Source: JBFXEO01 sp050180015
Lineage (GTDB): Bacteria > Bacteroidota > Bacteroidia > Bacteroidales > Tenuifilaceae
Assembly: GCA_050180015.1 (NCBI GenBank)
Contig: JBFXEO010000085.1
Location: forward strand, 1-11,297
DNA: 11,297 bases
Direction of reading: 5' to 3'
Part shown: positions 5,969 to 11,297 of the stretch, piece by piece
How positions within the stretch are numbered: position 1 is the stretch's first letter
How the letters are laid out: each line of letters starts with the position of its first letter
Program-made: the position numbers and the translations under genes
Notes under the pieces: model-generated
What the model was told of the DNA's origin: nothing
Databases searched by the model: none
What the model saw: only the letters and a program-made list of their open reading frames with translations

Positions 5969-8900
5969 TCAGCTAACAGCCTTTTTTGCTCCCTGAATAA
6001 TAATGCTCATTTCGGCAGCATGTTGAAACTGGATTTGCTTAACGCATGGCGTTTTTGCCTTGGCCTCCAGCAATTTAAAATTGTTGTGGCTGAAACGAGC
6101 AAAAACATGGTCGGTTTCATAAACGTACTCATTGCCAACCTCCGAAAGCGTTTTAAAACCTCCTTTTTGTTTGAAAATAAGGTTTACTTTATCCTTTAGC
6201 CGAACGAACATGTAGCCTTCGTCGCAGTTGTTGAACGATTCGGTGGTGAGATGAATTTTGGGTTTATCCATATATGGAGCACCTTCCGCAGGACAGAATG
6301 TGGCGCAGTTTCCGCATTCGTTACAAAAATTGGCAATATTCAGTACCTGATATTTTTGTCTCACCGAAAAATTGCTGTCGGGCTGATATTCCATTTCCCC
6401 ATTTTCGCCAATCACCACTTTTTGCAAGTTGTAGTTAACAGGTTCAATTTCGTAGGAAAAGTTTGCAAGATTAGGACAAACAGTTGTGCATATATTGCAA
6501 ATTTCATCGCAGTTTAGGCAGCGCTTTGCCTCCTCAACAATTGTTTGCTCATCGAGGGTTTGGCTAACCAGCTTAAATGTTTTGCCATCTTCTACCGATT
6601 GGGCTGGGATTGGTGGTGCAAACTTGCGCGAGGAGCGCATTTCCATAAGCTCCTTTTTAGGGTGATTTTTATTTTCACTCTTATCAACTTCGTAAACTAT
6701 ACCAGCTTGCTTTATGATTTGCTCCGCAGCTTTACGCCCGTCGCCAATGGCATTTATTGCAGTGGACGCTCCGCGTAGAGCATCGCCACCAGTGTAAACG
6801 TTACCAAGCAATGTGCGGTAATTTTTTGTGTCAGCTTTTAGTAGTTCTTCTGGAACAAAATCAATGTCGTGAGTTTGTCCAATGGCCGGGATAATTGCAT
6901 CGCATTCAATTTCAAACTGAGAATTTGGAATTAGCACGGGCATAGGTCTACCTTTTGCATCAACACCTTTTAGCTCCATTCGGCTACATTGCAACGCCTT
7001 AACGGCACCATTCTGCGTAATTATTTTTTCGGGTGCAGCCAACTCGTAGAGTTTTATTCCCTCATCTAACACTGCCTTAACTTCCCCTTCGTCGGCAGGC
7101 ATTTCGTCGATTGTACGTCGGTAAACTATTGTAACTTTTCCATTATTGCCAACAAGTCGATATGCAGTACGTGCCGAATCCATAGCCGTATTTCCGCCAC
7201 CAATAATCACAATGCTTTTACCAATTTCGGTGATTTTTCCACTTTTTACTCCAAATAAAAAGGTTAGCGGATCGATTACGCCCTTGGCTTCAATGCCTTC
7301 AATCTTTAAATTAGCAGCTTTCTGGGCTCCTGGCGATAAATAAACGTAATCGTTGTTATTCTTAAGTTGGGTAAATTCTTCGCGGGTAACTTTATGGTTA
7401 TAGTTGATTTTTACTCCCAGCTGTTCCAATCGACTAAAATCTCTGTCAATAGCCTCATCGGTTAACCTGAAACCGGGAATGGCGTACTGAACCATTCCCC
7501 CCGATTTTGGGTGCGATTCAAAAACTTCAACTTTAAATCCGGCCATGGCAAGGTAAAAAGCACACGATAATCCAGACGGTCCAGCTCCAATAATGGCTAC
7601 GGATTTGCCATTGGCTGTTTTAGGATTTAGTTTGATACTGGCATTTTCGGCAATAAAACGTTTTACTTCGCGTATTAGCAATGAGTCGTCGTAGTTTATG
7701 CGCGTACATTTATTTTGACATTGATGGTCGCAAACCATTCCAGTGATTGATGGAAATGGGTTAGTTTTCAGTATTACCTCCAAGGCCTTGTCGAACTGCT
7801 TCGTGGCCGTATAGTAAAGATAATCGGGAATATCCTGATTGGTTGCACATGTGTCGCGACAGGGTGCGGAAATACAATCAAAATAGTCGAGTTCGCGTTT
7901 CGTTTTTATCGATGGCTCACGTAGATGTTTTCGTTTGTACAAACTATTTTCGAGTACATCGTTGGCATACTTGTTTAGGTACTGCTGTGGGTTTTCCGAT
8001 ATTAGTTCGGAGATATTACTATCAACTTTACTGGAAATATTATCGATATACTGTTTTAATCTTGTGTATCCTCCAGGTTTTAGTAAATCGGAACTCACGG
8101 TTACAGCTCGGAATCCACATTTTAGTGTGTTGCTTACGTTGAATGCATTTACACCTGCCGAGAATGAGAGTAGCAATTTACCATTGAATTCGTTCTGTAA
8201 TTTTTTTGCAACATTTATGGAGATAGGATGTAGTGCCCTGCCGCTCATGTACATCATATCAACATCGGACTTAAACGTATTTTTGGTATTAACCGATTCC
8301 AATGTATTTGTCAACTTTAACCCAAACGTGAGTCCAGCCTTACTTGCAGTTTCTTGTAGTGCAGCTATAATCTTAACGGCATCGGGGTATTTTAAATCGT
8401 GCTCAAAGGCAATATCGGGAACACTGGTTTTGAAGCGTAGCTTTTGATTAAGGATACGTCTTAGTTCCTCTGCTCCCAAAAGAGTGGGGTTTAGCTTAAC
8501 AAATGTGTGTAGTTTTTTTTCAGTTAGCAGGTATTTCGCAATATCCTCAATTTCGTTGGCCGGACAACCGTGCATGGTGGAAAGGGTGATATTGTTCGAA
8601 AGTTGATGTGGAATTTTTATTTTCTCAACATCGGGGTAAAGCGGAATAACTTTCTTTACTTGTTCGTCCAATTCGGCTTTGCAGTTGGCCATTTTATCGA
8701 AAAACCACTGCACGTTGGGTTGCTTAATTCCCTCAAGGTTGTAACCAACGCTCATGTTGAAAATGGTGTTGGGCTGTACGCCGAATCCCAGCTTATGATT
8801 CAGAATATGAATGATTAGCCATGCTTTCAAATACTCGTTGAAACTTTGCTGAATTTTAAGCTCCTGTGACCATTCGCAGTTGTAGCCTTCGTCCTGCATA

Positions 8901-9199
8901 TCAATGCAAGGCTTTGATATTTCGAGCTCATCGAGAGTTTGAATGGTTTTCAGTTCAATATACCGGCAACCCATAAGCCACGAAACTATTATGTTCTGTG
9001 CCAGTTGAGTATGCGGGCCCGCAGCAACGCCAAGCGGCGTATCAATTTTTTGTCCGAATATTTCGGTGTTAAGTTTTTTATCCGATGGATTAAAAAATAG
9101 ATATTTGCTGATGCCAAAAATAGATTGATTGCTCTCGTATTCGTTCAGTATCATTCGAAGCAGTTGCTCTATGGGTATGGTGTAAAATTTATCGGTCAT
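5969..9199 (-). CDS. ygfK: YgfK: multidomain flavin/iron-sulfur oxidoreductase (putative selenate reductase subunit)
   Basis: A 1076-residue soluble electron-transfer protein found with selenium-dependent molybdenum hydroxylases. Residues 1 to about 390 form a dihydroorotate-dehydrogenase-like barrel (GVAAGPHTQLAQN at 57; TMHGCPANEIE at 208). A GltD-like Fe-S region follows (Cys442, 447, 451, 490, 494, 498), then a FAD/NAD(P)H pyridine-nucleotide oxidoreductase module (GAGPSG at 538-543; IIGGGNTAMD at 665-674; YRRTIDEMPA at 693-702; GGDALRGASTA at 804-814). Two ferredoxin-type [4Fe-4S] motifs end the chain (Cys897, 901, 904, 908 and Cys959, 962, 965, 969, each ending CP). Length is slightly above E. 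coli YgfK (about 1030). The name selenate reductase is historical; gene context across bacteria points to anaerobic purine catabolism. It probably moves electrons between NAD(P)H, flavin and an Fe-S partner such as XdhD; the direction is not shown by sequence. It is divergent from mocA by 110 bp and has its own terminator. Confidence 0.93.
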   Translation of the reverse strand: MTDKFYTIPIEQLLRMILNEYESNQSIFGISKYLFFNPSDKKLNTEIFGQKIDTPLGVAAGPHTQLAQNIIVSWLMGCRYIELKTIQTLDELEISKPCIDMQDEGYNCEWSQELKIQQSFNEYLKAWLIIHILNHKLGFGVQPNTIFNMSVGYNLEGIKQPNVQWFFDKMANCKAELDEQVKKVIPLYPDVEKIKIPHQLSNNITLSTMHGCPANEIEDIAKYLLTEKKLHTFVKLNPTLLGAEELRRILNQKLRFKTSVPDIAFEHDLKYPDAVKIIAALQETASKAGLTFGLKLTNTLESVNTKNTFKSDVDMMYMSGRALHPISINVAKKLQNEFNGKLLLSFSAGVNAFNVSNTLKCGFRAVTVSSDLLKPGGYTRLKQYIDNISSKVDSNISELISENPQQYLNKYANDVLENSLYKRKHLREPSIKTKRELDYFDCISAPCRDTCATNQDIPDYLYYTATKQFDKALEVILKTNPFPSITGMVCDHQCQNKCTRINYDDSLLIREVKRFIAENASIKLNPKTANGKSVAIIGAGPSGLSCAFYLAMAGFKVEVFESHPKSGGMVQYAIPGFRLTDEAIDRDFSRLEQLGVKINYNHKVTREEFTQLKNNNDYVYLSPGAQKAANLKIEGIEAKGVIDPLTFLFGVKSGKITEIGKSIVIIGGGNTAMDSARTAYRLVGNNGKVTIVYRRTIDEMPADEGEVKAVLDEGIKLYELAAPEKIITQNGAVKALQCSRMELKGVDAKGRPMPVLIPNSQFEIECDAIIPAIGQTHDIDFVPEELLKADTKNYRTLLGNVYTGGDALRGASTAINAIGDGRKAAEQIIKQAGIVYEVDKSENKNHPKKELMEMRSSRKFAPPIPAQSVEDGKTFKLVSQTLDEQTIVEEAKRCLNCDEICNICTTVCPNLANFSYEIEPVNYNLQKVVIGENGEMEYQPDSNFSVRQKYQVLNIANFCNECGNCATFCPAEGAPYMDKPKIHLTTESFNNCDEGYMFVRLKDKVNLIFKQKGGFKTLSEVGNEYVYETDHVFARFSHNNFKLLEAKAKTPCVKQIQFQHAAEMSIIIQGAKKAVS

Positions 9200-9225
9200 G
9201 GTTTTATGCTATAAAATCTATTTAG

Positions 9226-9233
9226 CAAAACTA
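9226..9233 (-). promoter_or_regulatory. Candidate -7 promoter element for ygfK
   Basis: CAAAACTA on the plus strand reads TAGTTTTG on the minus strand, an exact TAnnTTTG match. Transcription would start around 9220, some 20 nt before the ygfK ATG at 9199. No good -33 TTTG is present at the standard distance, which lowers confidence. Confidence 0.38.
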
Positions 9234-9309
9234 TAAATAAACGATGTAAGAATTGTGTTTAGCCATAATTTTTCTGATATTTAGAAAATAATAATAGGTA
9301 TAATTTGAT

Positions 9310-9906
9310 ATGCAGAAAAATATATCAGCAATAATACTATCGGCTGGAAGATCTGAAAGGATGGGTACCCCGAAGTTTGCATTAAAGTTTGACGAAAAAA
9401 CGACATTCATAGAGAGACCTGTAAATGAGTATTTGGCTTTTGGTTGCCACGAAATTATTGTTGTTTTAAATACTAAAAGTATAGAATTGTTCCATCAACT
9501 TAAAATAGTATTCCCTGAATGCGTAAAAATTGTGGAGAACGAATATCCTGAATGGGAGCGTTTTTACTCATTAAAGCTTGCCGCCGGGGCGTTGAAAAGT
9601 TCGTGCGGTGCTTTTGTTAGCAATATTGATAATCCTTTTTTAACGGGCTCAACGCTGGATAAACTTTTCAATTCTTCCACTGATTTCGATTATGCTTCTA
9701 CATCGTACAATGGGAGAGGAGGTCATCCGTTTTTTATATCCAGCAAGGTTATTGGCGATTTAAGGACTGAAAAAGAGGATCAACTACACCTAAAGGAGTT
9801 TTTAGGCCGATACCCCAGAACACTGGTTGAGGTTAACGACGAAAAAGTCTTGCTGAATGTTAATACAAAGGAAGATTATGCAAAGTATTTTGGATTGCGA
9901 TTATAA
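9310..9906 (+). CDS. mocA: MocA/YgfJ-like molybdenum cofactor nucleotidyltransferase
   Basis: A 198-residue enzyme of the NTP-transferase family that attaches a nucleotide (CMP in MocA) to molybdopterin, giving the dinucleotide cofactor used by many bacterial molybdenum hydroxylases. LSAGRSERMGTPK at 10-22 is the nucleotide-binding loop; the SAG rather than AGG form fits MocA better than MobA. NIDNPF at 105-110 provides the metal-binding Asp108 in place of the usual D-x-P. GRGGHPFFIS at 135-144 matches the GHP segment, and LNVNTKEDY at 182-190 matches the C-terminal D-x-N/D-T-x-x-D motif. Length is normal (about 190-200). It is divergently paired with ygfK and convergent with xdhB, and XdhD/YgfK clusters usually contain this gene, so it likely matures XdhD, XdhB or both. 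CTP or GTP preference is not settled by the sequence. Confidence 0.88.
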   Translation: MQKNISAIILSAGRSERMGTPKFALKFDEKTTFIERPVNEYLAFGCHEIIVVLNTKSIELFHQLKIVFPECVKIVENEYPEWERFYSLKLAAGALKSSCGAFVSNIDNPFLTGSTLDKLFNSSTDFDYASTSYNGRGGHPFFISSKVIGDLRTEKEDQLHLKEFLGRYPRTLVEVNDEKVLLNVNTKEDYAKYFGLRL

Positions 9907-9943
9907 CGAGAGTATCACCCCAAGCGGAATACATGATGTCCGT

Positions 9944-9962
9944 AATGTTTTTACATTTTTTT
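9944..9962 (+). terminator. Weak hairpin and T-run after mocA
   Basis: AATGT (9944-9948) and ACATT (9953-9957) form a 5-bp stem around TTTT, followed by TTTTT. It lies 38 bp after the mocA stop. The stem is short and AT-rich, so termination efficiency is doubtful. Confidence 0.3.
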
Positions 9963-9963
9963 G

Positions 9964-9990
9964 CCCTCTCTTCGACAAGCGCAGAGCGGG
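9964..9990. other. GC-rich hairpin in the mocA/xdhB convergent spacer
   Basis: CCCTCTCT (9964-9971) pairs with AGAGCGGG (9983-9990) with one mismatch around an 11-nt loop. No T-run follows on either strand, so it is not a classical intrinsic terminator. It may be a 3' stabilising structure of the xdhB or mocA message. Confidence 0.4.
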
Positions 9991-10006
9991 TCAGGTTCCA
10001 TCTACT

Positions 10007-10029
10007 AAAAAGTTAACGATCAACTTTTT
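10007..10029 (-). terminator. Hairpin overlapping the xdhB stop codon
   Basis: AAAAAGTT (10007-10014) and AACTTTTT (10022-10029) form a perfect 8-bp stem with a 7-nt loop. The xdhB stop codon (10015-10013) lies at the loop/stem boundary. The U-run of the minus-strand RNA is inside the stem, so it could be a terminator-like element or a 3'-end structure. Confidence 0.35.
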
Positions 10030-11297
10030 CATACAGCCTTATAAGCACCTTTTCGGGTGTCATGGGTAAATCAAAATCGGGCTTATGGTTTGGGTTAAAC
10101 GATTTTATGGCATTTTGAATGGCAAAGTATGCGGCAATTCCGTACATAAAAGGCGGTTCGCCAACCGCTTTCGACTTAAGCACGGCGAGTTCTGGCCCTT
10201 TGGCGTCTAATGCTTCGCATTTCACCGTTTTGGGGGCAAAGTAAATATCCGGAACCTTATAGGTTGACAAGCTATTCGACAGCAATTTACCGTTTTCATT
10301 GTAGGCAAGTTCCTCTAAGGTTGCCCATCCAATACCCTGCATAACAGCACCTTCAACCTGACCTAAATCAATCGTAGGGTTAATGCTATTTCCAAAGTCG
10401 TGAATTATTAGCACATCGTCAATTTCGTATGTTCCCCTTATGCAGTCAACGGTAGTTGTAATTGCCGCTGTTCCGTAAACATGGTAGGCAAAAGGATGTC
10501 CTTTTTCTTTCGTTTTATCAAAAAAGATAGTTGGAGTTGAGTAATGTCCGTTTTCCGAGAGGCAAATACGTCTTAAATGTGCCGTGATAACTAGTTTTTC
10601 CCAGCTGATTCCTGCTGATTTACCATTTACAAGGACTTCGTCGTCAGAGATTTCTATTTGCCCGGGTTTTGCGTTGGTCATTTCCGCCGCAATGCCTTTC
10701 AGCCTGTTAAGTAGAGCGTTGGTGGCTATCAAAAGGGCGTTTCCGTTTAAATCGGCACCACTACTTGCTGCTGTAGGCGATGTGTTTGCAACGCGCGATG
10801 TATTGGTTGAATGTATTCTAACTTTCTCTATGCTAATACCCAAGGTTTTGGAGGCAATTTGGGCGAGTTTGGTATTTACACCTTGTCCCATCTCAATAAC
10901 TCCCGTACTAACGGAAACGCTGCCATCCTGGTAAATATGTACCAATGCGCGTGCTTGATTCATTGACGTGTTGGTAAATGAAATCCCAAAGCACAATGGC
11001 ATTAAGGCTAGCCCGCGTTTTTGGTATTTATTTTGACCGTTGAAGAGGTCTATGTCACGCTGGACTTTACCCAGGTTAAATTTCCGTGAAGCGGCTTTAA
11101 AACAGGCCCCAATATTTACGTTGGTGGCAATTTGTCCGTACTGGAACTCATCATTTTCTTCAAGTAGGTTTATTTCCTGGATTTTTGAAGAAGGGACACC
11201 AAGTTCATTGGCTGCCTTGGCTATAGCCGATTCAATTACTAACATTCCCTGCGGGCCACCGAATCCCCGAAACGCCGTATTGGGCGGCAGGTTGGTT
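10013..11297 (-). CDS. xdhB: Xanthine dehydrogenase molybdopterin-binding subunit (XdhB), C-terminal part
   Basis: Catalytic subunit of xanthine dehydrogenase, oxidising hypoxanthine and xanthine to urate. The coding frame is open to the right edge; 427 residues are visible and the true start lies outside, so the ATG at 11245 is internal. Before that ATG the chain reads NTAFRGFGGPQG, the xanthine dehydrogenase motif carrying the substrate-binding arginine. Then come KRGLALMPLCFGISF, EMGQGVNTKL, NTSPTAASSGADLNG and DFGNSINPTIDLGQVEGA, the molybdopterin-contacting segments. Close to the C-terminus is KAVGEPPF with the catalytic base glutamate, about 48 residues from the end; aldehyde oxidases usually have GES there, so the purine-oxidising class is favoured. 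It is distinct from the fused hydroxylase at the left edge. The [2Fe-2S]/FAD subunit (XdhA) should lie just beyond the right edge if the usual gene order holds. Confidence 0.9.
   Translation of the reverse strand, partial: TNLPPNTAFRGFGGPQGMLVIESAIAKAANELGVPSSKIQEINLLEENDEFQYGQIATNVNIGACFKAASRKFNLGKVQRDIDLFNGQNKYQKRGLALMPLCFGISFTNTSMNQARALVHIYQDGSVSVSTGVIEMGQGVNTKLAQIASKTLGISIEKVRIHSTNTSRVANTSPTAASSGADLNGNALLIATNALLNRLKGIAAEMTNAKPGQIEISDDEVLVNGKSAGISWEKLVITAHLRRICLSENGHYSTPTIFFDKTKEKGHPFAYHVYGTAAITTTVDCIRGTYEIDDVLIIHDFGNSINPTIDLGQVEGAVMQGIGWATLEELAYNENGKLLSNSLSTYKVPDIYFAPKTVKCEALDAKGPELAVLKSKAVGEPPFMYGIAAYFAIQNAIKSFNPNHKPDFDLPMTPEKVLIRLYEKVDR

Noticed and set aside
7935..8447. Long plus-strand open frame of 170 codons inside ygfK
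   Set aside because: It is antisense to a domain-rich, motif-complete gene, shows no family resemblance, and its composition is that of a shadow frame.
9301..9309. TATAATTTG just before mocA as a -7 promoter element
   Set aside because: It has a 3-nt instead of 2-nt spacer in TAnnTTTG and ends a few bases from the ATG, which would leave essentially no leader.
9964..10000. GCGGGTCAGGTTCC resembles the reverse complement of part of a TPP riboswitch
   Set aside because: The other conserved half (GGGG...CTGAGA) is not found at the right distance or orientation, and the segment lies downstream of both neighbouring genes rather than upstream of a thiamine gene.
10584..10934. Plus-strand open frame of 116 codons inside xdhB
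   Set aside because: Antisense to conserved xanthine dehydrogenase segments; no recognisable motifs and no promoter.
1..11297. Selenocysteine (in-frame TGA) in the hydroxylase, YgfK or XdhB
   Set aside because: All frames read through conserved cysteines and motifs without internal TGA; the selenium in this enzyme family is a cofactor atom, not selenocysteine.
1..11297. CRISPR array, tRNA/rRNA, transposase or integrase
   Set aside because: No regularly spaced direct repeats, cloverleaf-like sequence, or recombinase motifs were seen on either strand.

Overview
The window looks like a chromosomal segment of an anaerobic or facultative member of the Bacteroidota. This rests on low-to-moderate GC, very AT-rich spacers, the absence of convincing Shine-Dalgarno sequences, two matches to the Bacteroidota -7 promoter element TAnnTTTG, a GTCAT...ATGAC palindromic repeat of a type common in that phylum, and a remnant of a 23S-IVS-type four-helix-bundle gene. 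The assignment is an inference from style, not from a marker gene.

Layout. (1) 1-3955, all on the minus strand and probably one operon read leftward: a fold-type II PLP enzyme related to cysteine synthase (2483-3955), a threonine-synthase-family PLP enzyme with a zinc ribbon (1108-2340), a broken four-helix-bundle gene (884-1066), and the N-terminal 290 residues of a fused [2Fe-2S]/molybdopterin hydroxylase of the XdhD (YgfN) type (872 down to 1, running off the left edge). (2) 3956-4252 is a divergent regulatory spacer, followed by an Lrp/AsnC regulator on the plus strand (4253-4720). (3) A GT4 glycosyltransferase on the minus strand (4782-5843), convergent with the regulator across a perfect 10-bp hairpin. 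(4) YgfK, a 1076-residue multidomain flavin/iron-sulfur oxidoreductase (5969-9199, minus), with its own intrinsic terminator. (5) A MocA-like molybdenum cofactor nucleotidyltransferase (9310-9906, plus), divergent from ygfK. (6) The C-terminal 427 residues of a classical xanthine dehydrogenase molybdenum subunit, XdhB (10013-11297, minus, running off the right edge).

How it fits together. XdhD, YgfK and MocA/YgfJ are the core of the gene set associated in many bacteria with selenium-dependent molybdenum hydroxylases and anaerobic purine breakdown. Here that set sits with a second, classical xanthine dehydrogenase. In place of the fold-type II PLP enzyme known from E. coli-type clusters (YgeX, diaminopropionate ammonia-lyase), two other fold-type II PLP enzymes share an operon with the hydroxylase. 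My working inference is a purine or N-heterocycle catabolism locus. The hydroxylases would oxidise the ring, YgfK would carry electrons between NAD(P)H/flavin and Fe-S partners, MocA would finish the cofactor, and the PLP enzymes would deaminate or eliminate from an amino-acid-like ring-opening product. The Lrp-type regulator would sense an amino acid. The glycosyltransferase appears unrelated.

Not visible in the window: selD, yqeB, yqeC, ssnA, a FAD subunit, transporters, RNA genes, insertion sequences or CRISPR arrays. Genes of the pathway may lie beyond either edge.
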